Shown: positions 1 to 6,927 of the stretch, in pieces
Layout of the letters: every line of letters starts with the position of its first letter
Numbering within the stretch: position 1 is the first letter of the stretch
Assembly (NCBI GenBank): GCA_913060845.1
Contig: CAJXVF010000015.1
Span: 1 to 12,856 of the forward strand
Origin: an uncultured Alphaproteobacteria bacterium
GTDB lineage: Bacteria > Pseudomonadota > Alphaproteobacteria > Bin95
Direction of reading: 5' to 3'
Length of the DNA stretch: 12,856 nucleotides
Notes under the pieces: generated by a model
Seen by the model: only the letters and a program-made list of their open reading frames with translations
Told to the model about the DNA's origin: nothing
The model's database searches: none
Position numbers and translations under genes: made by a program

Positions 1-48
1 CGAGATGTAGAGAGGTCTCGTGGGCTCGGAGATGTGTATAAGAGACAG
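1..48. other. Illumina Nextera adapter left on the contig end (artefact)
   Basis: Bases 1-6 (CGAGAT) match the 3' end of the Illumina P7 primer. Bases 7-14 (GTAGAGAG) match the 8-base i7 index that I recall as Nextera N707. Bases 15-48 match the Nextera read-2 adapter, ending in the 19-bp Tn5 mosaic end at 30-48 (AGATGTGTATAAGAGACAG). The order P7 end, index, transposon end is that of a finished library molecule, so this is untrimmed synthetic DNA. The coding frame of the acyl-CoA synthetase becomes meaningful immediately after base 48. Confidence 0.98.
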
Positions 49-425
49 TCACAGGTGACACCGGATATTTTGACGAAGATGGCGATCTATTCGTGACAGG
101 CCGCGTCGATGACATGATCATCACCGGCGGCGAAAACGTCTCCCCGGTTGAGATCGAAAGCACGCTGTCACTGCACCCGGATGTAATTGAGGTCGCCGTC
201 GCTGGCATGCCCCATGAGCGTTGGGGGCAGGAGGTAACAGCCTTCGTAAAACGCAGCGCCGGCCTAGAACCGGAAACGCTCGACGCCTATTGCCGCCAAT
301 CTGATCTCGCCAATTTCAAACGTCCGCGCCGATATGTGTTCGTGGCAGACTTGCCGAAGTCTCCCGTTGGCAAAATTCTCCGCCGGATGCTGCAATCCGG
401 CGATTATCAAACTGAGGACGAATGA
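49..425 (+). CDS. Acyl-CoA synthetase (AMP-binding family), C-terminal fragment
   Basis: Only the last 124 codons remain. The 5' end is lost at the adapter junction, and the GTG at 93 is an internal codon, not a start. Family enzymes activate a carboxylic acid with ATP to an acyl-adenylate, then transfer it to CoA in the cytoplasm. The readable frame opens at 51 with T-G-D-T-G-Y-F-D-E-D-G, the conserved aspartate region. It continues through the hinge motif G-R-V-D-D-M-I-I-T-G-G-E-N and P-x-E-I-E, and ends with P-K-S-P-V-G-K-I-L-R-R, whose G-K lysine is the adenylation lysine of the family. The stop (TGA 423-425) overlaps an ATG at 422. The enoyl-CoA hydratase next door suggests catabolism of a carboxylic acid as its CoA thioester. 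The substrate cannot be read from the C-terminus. Confidence 0.93.
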
Positions 426-427
426 CG

Positions 428-1237
428 ATGAGTAACTCCATGCAAACCCACCGCTCTGCCTTGCTGTCAGACCTGGATGGTTTTCGCGTTGAAATTGATG
501 CGGAGAACGAACGTGCGGATCTGATTCTGCATCGCCCGCCGCTCAACATTATCCGCATGCCCCAGCGCCCGCAGATCGCGGCTGTGATTGATGAGCTTGA
601 CCAGGACCACCGGGTCCGCGTCATCGTCATTCGCTCCGAAGGCCAGCATTTTTCAAGTGGCGGCGAAATTCCGGGCTTCTTGGAAGCCAGCCAGGAAGTC
701 GTCTCGCAATTGCATAAATATGTCGCCGCACCGGAACGTTGTTCCAAGCCGGTGATTGCAGCAGTGCGCGGTTATTGCTTCGGTGTTGGGTTTGAACTGT
801 CGCTCGCCTGTGATTTCCGCATTGCCAGCGATACGGCGGAATTTGCGCTGCCGGAAATGCGGATTGGCATGATCCCAGGCTCTGGTGGGTCAGCACGCTT
901 GGAGAAGATGGTGGGCGTTAGCCGCGCCAAGAATATCTCCATGCGCTCCATCCGCATCAAAGGTCAGCAGGCCTATGATTGGGGCATCGCTTGCGAATGC
1001 GTGGCTGATGATCAATTGGAAGAAGCCACGGCCAGTCTCGTGAAAGAACTCCGCCAGTTCTCACCCCTGGCGCAGCGCACCCTGAAAAACGTGCTGAACC
1101 ACAGCGTCAACTCTCCGCTGGAACAGGCGATGGAAATCGAAGGCCAAGCCTATGGTCGCTTGCGCGGCGGTAAGGACTTCGCGGAAGGTGTCGCGTCCTT
1201 TGTAGAGAAGCGCCGGCCTAAGTTTACGGGCGAATAG
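428..1237 (+). CDS. Enoyl-CoA hydratase/isomerase family protein (crotonase fold)
   Basis: A crotonase-superfamily enzyme that would hydrate (or hydrolyse/isomerise) an acyl-CoA made by the preceding synthetase. F-S-S-G-G-E supplies the first oxyanion-hole peptide. C-F-G-V-G-F-E-L-S-L-A-C-D carries the second oxyanion Gly and a Glu matching Glu144 of rat enoyl-CoA hydratase. P-E-M-R-I-G-M-I-P-G-S-G-G carries a Glu matching Glu164. Both catalytic glutamates are therefore present, which favours a true hydratase. At about 269 residues the length is normal. ATG 422 would give the classic ATGA overlap, but its GAGGA (414-418) is only 3 bases away. ATG 428, two codons later, has 9-base spacing and is preferred. 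The segment P-L-N-I-I-R-M-P-Q-R replaces the common N-A-L motif, which hints at a specialised subfamily. Substrate unknown. Confidence 0.92.
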   Translation: MSNSMQTHRSALLSDLDGFRVEIDAENERADLILHRPPLNIIRMPQRPQIAAVIDELDQDHRVRVIVIRSEGQHFSSGGEIPGFLEASQEVVSQLHKYVAAPERCSKPVIAAVRGYCFGVGFELSLACDFRIASDTAEFALPEMRIGMIPGSGGSARLEKMVGVSRAKNISMRSIRIKGQQAYDWGIACECVADDQLEEATASLVKELRQFSPLAQRTLKNVLNHSVNSPLEQAMEIEGQAYGRLRGGKDFAEGVASFVEKRRPKFTGE

Positions 1238-1240
1238 GTC

Positions 1241-2149
1241 ATGCAGTGGACTGAACGCCAGTTGCCGGAAGGCGATGAGGTCTTTCTGGATCATGTCGGT
1301 TGGTTCGTCGCGGACCTGGATGGAGCCAAAGCGCAATTGGAGCGGCTCGGGTTCCAGGTGAGTGTGGAGAATGTTCACATGAACATGGGCGCAGACGGGG
1401 TGCAGCGCCCGTCTGGCACGATCAACCGCCTGTCGATCCTGGGGCTTGGCTATCTGGAGTTTCTGGGCGCGCGCGGGGAAACGCCGTTGGCGGACCAGCA
1501 TCGTGCGCAGCTTGGCCGCTATGAAGGCCTGCACCTGATGGCGTTCAATAGCGCCGATGTTCCAGCAGAAGCGCCCCGCCTTGCAGCAGAGGGGTTCACA
1601 CCGCTAGAAGCCGTTGATATGCGCCGCCCAGTTCAATTGCCAGATGGTGACCATGACGGCCATTTCAGCGTGTTGCGCGTGCCGCCGGGCGTTATGGCCG
1701 AAGGGCGTGTGCAGTGGTGCGGGCATCATTCGCCGGACCTCGTCTGGCATGAAAGTCAGACCACCCATCCGAACGGCATATCGGCGCTGACTGGCGCGCT
1801 CTGGGTCGTTGATGATGTGAATGAGGCGCTGGATCGTTACAGCCGATTCCTGCGAAAGCCCGCCAAGCGCTTAGGCGTGGGTGCTGGCTGTGTCTCGCTT
1901 GAACGCGGCATGCTGATATTCGCGGAACCGAGCCGTGCGGCTGATTTTGCGCCGGGCCTCGCGGTGCGCACAACGCCCTTTGGCGGTGCTGTATTTCTCC
2001 GCGCGGATCAGTTGGATGCTGCGCGCGCTTGCCTGAATTCGAATGCAATTCCATTTGAGGATATGGCGGGCAGTGTGTTGATCCGCCCGGCGCATGGCCT
2101 GGGCTCAACACTCATTCTCCATGAGGGAGCGACACCGCCCGGTCTCTAA
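1241..2149 (+). CDS. Glyoxalase-like (VOC superfamily) protein, two-domain
   Basis: A 302-residue protein starting three bases after the hydratase stop, so probably cotranscribed and translationally coupled (only a weak AGG precedes the ATG). The N-terminal half starts with L-D-H-V-G-W-F-V-A-D-L (His18), and continues with N-R-L-S-I-L-G-L-G-Y-L-E-F-L (Glu73) and G-L-H-L-M-A-F (His98). This is the pattern of the glyoxalase-like domain (Pfam Glyoxalase_3 type). The second half, from about residue 165, repeats a VOC-like unit (L-T-G-A-L-W-V-V-D-D-V-N-E-A) after H-P-N-G. VOC proteins bind a divalent metal and act as lyases, isomerases, epimerases or dioxygenases. Context suggests a step on a CoA thioester or its breakdown product, but the reaction is not evident. 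Confidence 0.85.
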   Translation: MQWTERQLPEGDEVFLDHVGWFVADLDGAKAQLERLGFQVSVENVHMNMGADGVQRPSGTINRLSILGLGYLEFLGARGETPLADQHRAQLGRYEGLHLMAFNSADVPAEAPRLAAEGFTPLEAVDMRRPVQLPDGDHDGHFSVLRVPPGVMAEGRVQWCGHHSPDLVWHESQTTHPNGISALTGALWVVDDVNEALDRYSRFLRKPAKRLGVGAGCVSLERGMLIFAEPSRAADFAPGLAVRTTPFGGAVFLRADQLDAARACLNSNAIPFEDMAGSVLIRPAHGLGSTLILHEGATPPGL

Positions 2150-2153
2150 CGTG

Positions 2154-2159
2154 AAGGAG
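2154..2159 (+). promoter_or_regulatory. Ribosome binding site of the lipoprotein gene
   Basis: AAGGAG lies 7 bases before ATG 2167. It supports that start over the internal Met at codon 3. It sits in the 17-base gap after the glyoxalase-like gene. Confidence 0.7.
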
Positions 2160-2166
2160 CGCGCAG

Positions 2167-2757
2167 ATGGATATGATTGGCAGGCGTCACTTTCTAACCA
2201 GCGTTGCCGCATTCAGCTTATCCGCCTGTGTCGGGCCTGCGGAGAGTTCTGGCGCCGCCCAAAGCATCGACATCACCACGGCTCCGCTTGGGCAAGGTGA
2301 GGCTGTCGCCACGGGATGGCTGGTTTCAAGGCGGATCAAAGGCGGACAGTCATTCGGGCGCTACAGGATTTATGAGACGCCGGTGTTTGAGCGCGTGTTT
2401 GACCGTCAGCGGCTCGTATTAAATTCGCCTGATGGCGCATTGGAATCTGTGTTTGTGATCATCAGCCCAGGTTTTGCAGATGAGGCGGAGAAGACGTTCA
2501 CAGATGTTTTTAGGCAATTGCTGGCAGCCTATGGTCGGCCTGCGCATTCTAGGGAACGTGGCCGCTTCACCCGCAATGTAGCCACGGATCTTCGCACCGG
2601 CGCTTTCCGGCGGGAGCATGAATGGCGGGTTCCGGGTGGTGATCTTCGGCTTGGCATTCCTAAGCGCATAGATCGCCAAGTGCGCGTTGAGGTGCATTTC
2701 GCACGTCGCCTGGCGCTGACCACACAATCAGATTGGAGTGTGGAAGTTATTCGTTAA
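2167..2757 (+). CDS. Predicted Tat-type lipoprotein of unknown function
   Basis: A 196-residue protein I do not recognise. The N-terminus has a twin-arginine-like motif, G-R-R-H-F-L-T (R6, R7), then a short hydrophobic stretch and a lipobox L18-S-A-C21. It is therefore predicted to be exported, lipidated on Cys21 and anchored facing the periplasm. Val at +2 does not suggest inner-membrane retention by the Asp rule. The mature part is basic, with repeated R-x-R/G-R-F segments and strand-like stretches such as E-S-V-F-V-I-I-S-P-G-F. No catalytic motif is visible. It lies 17 bases after the glyoxalase-like gene behind a good ribosome binding site, so it is likely in the same operon. Export route and lipidation are inferred from the leader alone; an ordinary Sec lipoprotein is the alternative. 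Confidence 0.8.
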   Translation: MDMIGRRHFLTSVAAFSLSACVGPAESSGAAQSIDITTAPLGQGEAVATGWLVSRRIKGGQSFGRYRIYETPVFERVFDRQRLVLNSPDGALESVFVIISPGFADEAEKTFTDVFRQLLAAYGRPAHSRERGRFTRNVATDLRTGAFRREHEWRVPGGDLRLGIPKRIDRQVRVEVHFARRLALTTQSDWSVEVIR

Positions 2758-2791
2758 AGTGGGCAGTGTTGAAACTAAGGAAGAATTTCGT

Positions 2792-3070
2792 ATGCCGTGG
2801 ATTTTGAAGCTTTCTGGCATGGTGCTAACGACGGTTGGCTATATGGTCGGCCAGATTTTACTGGCCGAAACATCGCAAATATTAAGTTATCTGCCCTGTG
2901 TGCCGGGGATCGTGTTGATACATCTGGGCTTCACAAGGGCCAGATTGGCGAGGCAACAAACCCAGCCCGCGCCTACCGCTGAGGACACTGAAACCGAACA
3001 ACCTTCCAGCCCTTCAGACAGCCAAGAGTCTGGTGGTGGAGGTCCGGGGCGGCGCCCAACGCCAGACTAG
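2792..3070 (+). CDS. Small membrane protein, two predicted transmembrane helices
   Basis: A 92-residue protein of unknown function. The frame is open from an ATG at 2738 that would overlap the lipoprotein gene by 20 bases. The internal ATG at 2792 is preferred because AAGGAAG (2777-2783) lies 8 bases upstream and the protein then starts M-P-W-I-L-K-L, just before the first hydrophobic segment. Two hydrophobic stretches (about residues 3-24 and 29-46, numbered from this start) are separated by a short polar turn. They are followed by a basic patch (R-A-R-L-A-R) and a low-complexity Pro/Ser/Glu/Gly tail, probably disordered and cytoplasmic by the positive-inside rule. It is the last gene of the operon. 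Its TAG stop is part of the hairpin that follows. Confidence 0.72.
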   Translation: MPWILKLSGMVLTTVGYMVGQILLAETSQILSYLPCVPGIVLIHLGFTRARLARQQTQPAPTAEDTETEQPSSPSDSQESGGGGPGRRPTPD

Positions 3071-3099
3071 AGCGCCGTGCGACGCAGCCCGGCGCTCTA
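3068..3099. terminator. Inverted repeat between convergent genes, possible bidirectional terminator
   Basis: TAGAGCGCCG (3068-3077) and CGGCGCTCTA (3090-3099) form a perfect 10-bp stem with a 12-base loop. The stem begins with the TAG stop of the membrane-protein gene and ends 21 bases before the stop of the convergent RTX gene. Position and GC-rich stem fit a terminator serving both strands. There is no clear T-run on either side, so intrinsic termination may be weak or Rho-assisted. Confidence 0.6.
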
Positions 3100-3120
3100 T
3101 CACATTGATTGCCCTAGGCC

Positions 3121-5487
3121 TCAAGCCAGAATGAAGTCGTCGGCTGTTAGCGTGGTGTGATCTACGCCAACCAGCAACAACCGGTCGCCACCTCCCATTT
3201 CCATCAGCGCCTTGCCGTTCACTGTGCGCCAAATACTACCAACCTCGATCTCGAAGTCTGTGAAGCCAAGGCCAGAAACGTCGACTTTATCTTCGCCAAC
3301 GGTAAAGTCGTAAACGATATCCAGGCCGCTGCCGACTGTGGCGACAATCACATCATCGCCGCTGCCGCCTTTCATCCGGTCCGTTCCGGCTTGGCCAATC
3401 AACCGATCATTGCCGGTATGGCCGAGCAAAATATCGGCACCGTCGCCACCGCGCACGATGTCATTTCCGTGGCCTGCTTTGACAAGGTCACGGCCGGCGC
3501 CCAGCGTGAAATCTTCGGCACCGCCACGACCATTCCAGAGAATATTAGCGTCACTGCCAATCGCAGTCTGCTCGACCTGCAGCGTTACCTGCTCTACGCC
3601 GACAAATGCATCCAGCAAGGTGAGATCAAGCAGCCCGTTGCTGGTCACGACCAGTTTGTCGGCAGTCCCTTCGCCACCAAAGATGCGGTCGCCTGCGCCC
3701 AATTCATCGTGCCTGGCTGAGAAGGTGTCATTGCCTTCTTCGCCAAACACTTCATCCGCGCCGGTGCCCAGCAATAATGTATCTGCGCCCCGGCCTCCAT
3801 GCAGGACGTCATCGCCTGCGCCGCCATTGATTGTGTCATTGCCATCGCCGCCGTCGCCCATGTTATTGCCATCGCCCAGGTCGCCGATATCGTCGCCGGC
3901 ACCTGCGCGAATGACATCGTCGCCAAGGCCGGAATTAAAGGTGTCGTCATCTTCGCCCAATACGGCGATGTCTGCTCTGTCTTCGCCGACAAATTCTGCG
4001 GATGAGCCGATGCCGTTGTGCGTGACCGCACCGCCATCAAACCCGAAGATGACATAGGATTCGCCGACATTCAGGATGAGGCCATTGTTATGACCCGGCG
4101 CGCCGATGATCACATCATCGAAACCATCGCCGTTGACGTCACCGCCGCCACCAACAGACGCGCCAAGATTATCGAGCGACCCTATGCCCGAAATACTGAT
4201 GCCGTCAGCATCTGCAAGGCAGCTAAGATCAATACTTGAAGCAAATCCGTCGCTTTTACCGAAAAGGATATGCGCCTCACCACGACCAGAGGCTGCTGCT
4301 TCAGACCCAATGATGATGTCCGCAAGGCCATCTCCATTGAGGTCGCCTGCTGCGCTGAATGCGTTGCCCGCTTTGCCAGATCCGCTTGAGCCATCCAGCC
4401 TGAAGCCATCTGTGCCATCTAGTGTGCTAACATCGAGCGTTGCACCTATGCTGTCGGAACCGAGGATGACAAAGACTTTGCCAGCGTCTGCGCCTGCCGG
4501 TCCTGCCGCCAATGGCGCGCCGATAATGATGTCTGCCTTGCCATCGCCATTAATATCGCCTGCCGTGCTTACAGCGGCACCCAAGGTTGCTGTGGTGCCA
4601 CCGCCGCTAATAACGAATCCATCTGATGCATCTAACGTCGCCAAATCGAATGTAGCATCGAAGCCTGATTCTTTGCCGTAGAGCAAATATGCAGCACCTG
4701 CTGTTAGGTCCAAGCCGTTGTCTACTGATGGCGCGCCAATCAGAAGGTCTGCCAGACCGTCGCCGTTAAAGTCACCGGCAGTGCTTGCAGCGACGCCAAC
4801 ACCATCAGCGATAGCTGCGCCATTGATTTGGAATCCATCGACGCCATCTAGCGCGTCCAACGCCATGTCGCCCAGCCCGGATGTGCTACCGAACACAACA
4901 AAAGCGCCACCGGCCAAACCGCTACCGACTGCGCCAATAACAATGTCACCTATGCCATCGCCATTCATGTCACCTGCACGCGCAACAGCCGTTCCCGATG
5001 CGTCGCTGGCTGTTTCCCCATCAATCGTGAAGCCCGATGCTGCATTCAGGGTGGTTGTATTGACGACCGCTGATAAGCTTGCCTGATCGCCGAATATGAC
5101 GTGGGTTGAGCCAGCGCCACCGCGCAAGTCAGGCGAAGCCGTTGGCAATCCGGCCGCCATATCATCAAGCGTATCGCCATTGATATCGCCGATGCCTGCG
5201 ACACCAGAGCTGCCAGCGCCGGCAAGGCCGCTATGATCAGCCCGAAAGCCATCTGCGCCATTAAGAGCGTTCACCAAGATGTCTGCGGCAAAGCCAGTTC
5301 CCTTGCCGAAGATTACAAAGCTAGAACTGGCGACGGATGGTTCAGATCCAATCACAACGTCCGCATGTTGATTGCCATTTAGGTCGCCGCCGATACTAAC
5401 GGTCGAACCTGCTGACTGCTCCGCGGTGGAGTCTGCGATGCGGAAGCCGTCTGCGCCGTCAAGCGTTGAGAGATCAATAGTCGTCAT
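3121..5487 (-). CDS. FG-GAP beta-propeller / RTX calcium-binding protein, type I secreted
   Basis: A 788-residue, very acidic and Gly/Asp-rich protein. Residues about 4-484 hold seven repeats of 66-72 residues. Each has an L-D-G-A-D-G-F-R-I-like start, a Ca-binding G-D-x-N-G-D-G-x-x-D loop (near 34, 100, 172, 238, 310, 381 and 449) and an I-I-G-A-P/F-G-K end. This is a full FG-GAP (integrin-alpha type) seven-bladed propeller. RTX nonapeptides (G-G-x-G-x-D) follow at about 511-600 and 654-715. The C-terminus (V-Y-D-F-T-V-G-E-D-K-V-D-V-S) is typical of type I secretion substrates; there is no N-terminal signal peptide. It is probably exported by an ABC transporter encoded elsewhere and may act in adhesion or surface binding. 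ATG 5485-5487 is chosen over the adjacent TTG at 5488-5490. Upstream, only a weak GGGGC (about 5495-5499) resembles a ribosome binding site. Confidence 0.92.
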   Translation of the reverse strand: MTTIDLSTLDGADGFRIADSTAEQSAGSTVSIGGDLNGNQHADVVIGSEPSVASSSFVIFGKGTGFAADILVNALNGADGFRADHSGLAGAGSSGVAGIGDINGDTLDDMAAGLPTASPDLRGGAGSTHVIFGDQASLSAVVNTTTLNAASGFTIDGETASDASGTAVARAGDMNGDGIGDIVIGAVGSGLAGGAFVVFGSTSGLGDMALDALDGVDGFQINGAAIADGVGVAASTAGDFNGDGLADLLIGAPSVDNGLDLTAGAAYLLYGKESGFDATFDLATLDASDGFVISGGGTTATLGAAVSTAGDINGDGKADIIIGAPLAAGPAGADAGKVFVILGSDSIGATLDVSTLDGTDGFRLDGSSGSGKAGNAFSAAGDLNGDGLADIIIGSEAAASGRGEAHILFGKSDGFASSIDLSCLADADGISISGIGSLDNLGASVGGGGDVNGDGFDDVIIGAPGHNNGLILNVGESYVIFGFDGGAVTHNGIGSSAEFVGEDRADIAVLGEDDDTFNSGLGDDVIRAGAGDDIGDLGDGNNMGDGGDGNDTINGGAGDDVLHGGRGADTLLLGTGADEVFGEEGNDTFSARHDELGAGDRIFGGEGTADKLVVTSNGLLDLTLLDAFVGVEQVTLQVEQTAIGSDANILWNGRGGAEDFTLGAGRDLVKAGHGNDIVRGGDGADILLGHTGNDRLIGQAGTDRMKGGSGDDVIVATVGSGLDIVYDFTVGEDKVDVSGLGFTDFEIEVGSIWRTVNGKALMEMGGGDRLLLVGVDHTTLTADDFILA
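3346..3528 (-). repeat. RTX nonapeptide repeats, second block
   Basis: Encodes L-G-A-G-R-D-L-V, A-G-H-G-N-D-I-V, G-G-D-G-A-D-I-L, G-H-T-G-N-D-R-L, G-Q-A-G-T-D-R-M and G-G-S-G-D-D-V-I. It is separated from the first block by about 50 residues of non-repeat beta-rich sequence, and is followed by the putative secretion tail. Confidence 0.85.
3691..3957 (-). repeat. RTX nonapeptide repeats, first block
   Basis: Encodes consecutive G-x-G-(N/D)-D units: L-G-D-D-V-I, A-G-D-D-I-G, G-G-A-G-D-D-V-L-H, G-G-R-G-A-D-T-L and G-E-E-G-N-D-T-F. Such units wind into a Ca-loaded parallel beta-roll after export. A less canonical N-M-G-D-G-G-D-G unit lies inside the block. Confidence 0.85.
4036..5478 (-). repeat. 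Seven tandem FG-GAP coding repeats
   Basis: Seven diverged repeats of roughly 200-215 bases encode the propeller blades. Each contains a copy of the calcium loop G-D-(L/I/M/F/V)-N-G. Blades 3 to 7 have the full N-G-D-G form. Blades 1 (N-G-N-Q) and 2 (N-G-D-T) are less regular, so Ca binding may vary. Similarity is clear at the protein level and looser in DNA, so this is an old, functional array rather than a recent expansion. Confidence 0.85.
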
Positions 5488-5552
5488 CAAGTTCGCCCCA
5501 AATTTTGCCAGTTAGACCGGCGAAGTTAGGGGGAGTATCTGGCTAAATTACT

Positions 5553-5585
5553 ACACAACTTTAAATCTGAAAGAATTGGTTGTGT
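5553..5585. promoter_or_regulatory. Inverted repeat near the RTX gene start
   Basis: ACACAAC (5553-5559) and GTTGTGT (5579-5585) are perfect inverted copies with a 19-base AT-rich spacer. They lie 65-100 bases upstream of the RTX start, in its presumed 5' untranslated region or promoter. They could be a regulator site or a leader hairpin; the long spacer makes a stable hairpin less likely. Confidence 0.3.
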
Positions 5586-5625
5586 TAAGATCTATTAACT
5601 ACCGCCGATGTGCAAATGTATGCGG

Positions 5626-5647
5626 CTGATATAAAAGATAATATCAG
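5626..5647. promoter_or_regulatory. Inverted repeat, candidate operator
   Basis: CTGATAT (5626-5632) and ATATCAG (5641-5647) are perfect inverted copies separated by the 8 bases AAAAGATA. The 22-bp dyad resembles the size of a dimeric repressor site, and lies about 140 bases upstream of the RTX start. It could also simply be AT-rich chance. No regulator gene is adjacent. Confidence 0.35.
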
Positions 5648-5847
5648 AAAGTTATTCTAAATTTAGCCTCAAGGTTTATAGATTTTGGTTGTTACCGCTG
5701 CAATTTGGGCTCAGCGATATCTGCAGAGGTCACAAACTATTGGAAGGAACCTCGGCATAGGTTGCAAAACTGCGCCGTCGCTCTGCGCAATCAATACAAT
5801 CCTAAATGGGAACCTGCGCCTTAAAGTAGGTAGTGATTTTGCGTGCC

Positions 5848-6927
5848 TCAGACAGCAATCGCGCCGAGTGGAGCATCCCGCACGCGGTCCAAGCTTGGAT
5901 CTGCCAATCCGCGTTCCACCTGTTTAACGGCCTCCACCAGAAACGCATTCGCAGGCGCTTCCAGGCCGATTTCGGCTGCTTTCTCAACAATGAAGCCGTT
6001 GATCTGCTCGATCTCTGTGCGGCGGCCTTTTTGGATGTCTTGGCCCATGGAGGGGCGGGAGCCTTCGGCGGTGGTTTTAGTCTGGGCGAGGCGTGATGCC
6101 TCGACGGCGGCCAGCGCTTTGGCGTCTCCAGATGCAGCAGCGATCCAATCCTCTGCCGGATGCTTGTTGATCTCCTCCAGCGCATATCCCAGCGCTTGGC
6201 CGACAGCAATCGCTTCGCCCGCCAGCTTGATCTGCAAGCGTCGGGTCAGTGGCTCACGCGCGACTTCGTTGGAACTGAAGCCGGTTGAGGCCGACACGCC
6301 ATTGCCCATAGCGTTGGCGCAGAGCTTAGACCACCGCTCTCCCCACAGATTTTCCGTGGACCTTGCACTGTCGATGCTGGACAACATCGTCACGAGTTGC
6401 TGCACGCGCGGAGTAATGCGGCCATGGGGCTCGCCGACGCGAAATACCGTGTGCTTATTGCCGCCGAGGGCAACGCCTCTGCGCACTGTGGCTGGGCTTG
6501 TCATCTCGACCGCGATCTTGGCGGCGATGCATCCAGCGACACGGCCCCAGCCAACGATGCCAGCAATCGTTTCCTCATTGATGCAGTTTTGCAGCGACAG
6601 AACGAAGCCAGTCGGTGCGAGATAATCCTTGATCATCGCTGTCGCCCAGGCGGTGTCATAGGATTTGACGGACACAATGGCGATATCAATCGGCCGACTG
6701 CGCACCAAGCTTTGAACTTCCGCAATATGCAGCGCCTTAGCTGGGGCGTTGAAGCATTCGGGTTCCGTCAAGCCGGAGAGGGTGAGGCCATTGGCGTTGA
6801 TGGCGTCCACATTGGCGGGCCAGCCATCAATCAACGTCACGTCATTGCCGTCCCGGGAGAGATAACCCCCGATATAGGCGCCAACGGCACCAGCGCCGAC
6901 GATTGCAATTCTGGGCTTATCGGTCAT
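5848..6927 (-). CDS. Ketopantoate reductase (ApbA/PanE) family oxidoreductase
   Basis: A 359-residue NADPH-dependent reductase of the 2-dehydropantoate 2-reductase family. It has the Rossmann motif G11-A-G-A-V-G16, V-K88-S-Y, and W-S-K201-L-C-A-N205-A-M-G-N209, matching Lys176/Asn180/Asn184 of E. coli PanE. T-E285-I-E-Q-I-N-G-F matches Glu256. The catalytic set is complete, so it is active on a 2-keto acid with a beta-hydroxyl or similar group. It is about 55 residues longer than E. coli PanE, mainly an insertion around residues 230-275. Its start overlaps the dioxygenase stop (ATGA, 6924-6927), which implies translational coupling. That pairing makes a role in catabolism, rather than pantothenate synthesis, plausible, so I withhold the symbol panE. 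Confidence 0.88.
   Translation of the reverse strand: MTDKPRIAIVGAGAVGAYIGGYLSRDGNDVTLIDGWPANVDAINANGLTLSGLTEPECFNAPAKALHIAEVQSLVRSRPIDIAIVSVKSYDTAWATAMIKDYLAPTGFVLSLQNCINEETIAGIVGWGRVAGCIAAKIAVEMTSPATVRRGVALGGNKHTVFRVGEPHGRITPRVQQLVTMLSSIDSARSTENLWGERWSKLCANAMGNGVSASTGFSSNEVAREPLTRRLQIKLAGEAIAVGQALGYALEEINKHPAEDWIAAASGDAKALAAVEASRLAQTKTTAEGSRPSMGQDIQKGRRTEIEQINGFIVEKAAEIGLEAPANAFLVEAVKQVERGLADPSLDRVRDAPLGAIAV

Larger units (their letters stand above)
5491..5847. other. AT-rich intergenic region upstream of the RTX gene
   Basis: No convincing gene is present. Bases 5500-5700 are markedly more AT-rich than the coding DNA and should hold the RTX gene promoter on the - strand, though I cannot choose one -35/-10 pair. 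Two short perfect inverted repeats occur here (5553-5585 and 5626-5647). The part nearer the reductase gene (5700-5847) shows nothing I recognise, including no terminator hairpin. Confidence 0.6.

Noticed and set aside
3346..3957. Repetitive DNA that could suggest a CRISPR array
   Set aside because: The repeats are in frame, diverged and encode RTX nonapeptides. There are no uniform repeats with unique spacers.
3338..4057. Long open frame on the + strand (239 codons), Pro/Ser-rich
   Set aside because: It is the antisense of the RTX/FG-GAP repeats. Its Ser/Pro-rich composition comes from reading Gly/Asp codons backwards; it has no domain.
4106..4681. Second + strand open frame of 191 codons inside the propeller gene
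   Set aside because: Same cause as above: low-complexity shadow of the - strand gene.
5685..5927. + strand open frame of 80 codons reaching out of the intergenic region
   Set aside because: No ribosome binding site and no recognisable protein pattern, and it runs into the 3' end of the opposing reductase gene.
5843..6625. + strand open frame of 260 codons
   Set aside because: Antisense of the ketopantoate-reductase-family gene, which has a complete set of catalytic motifs.
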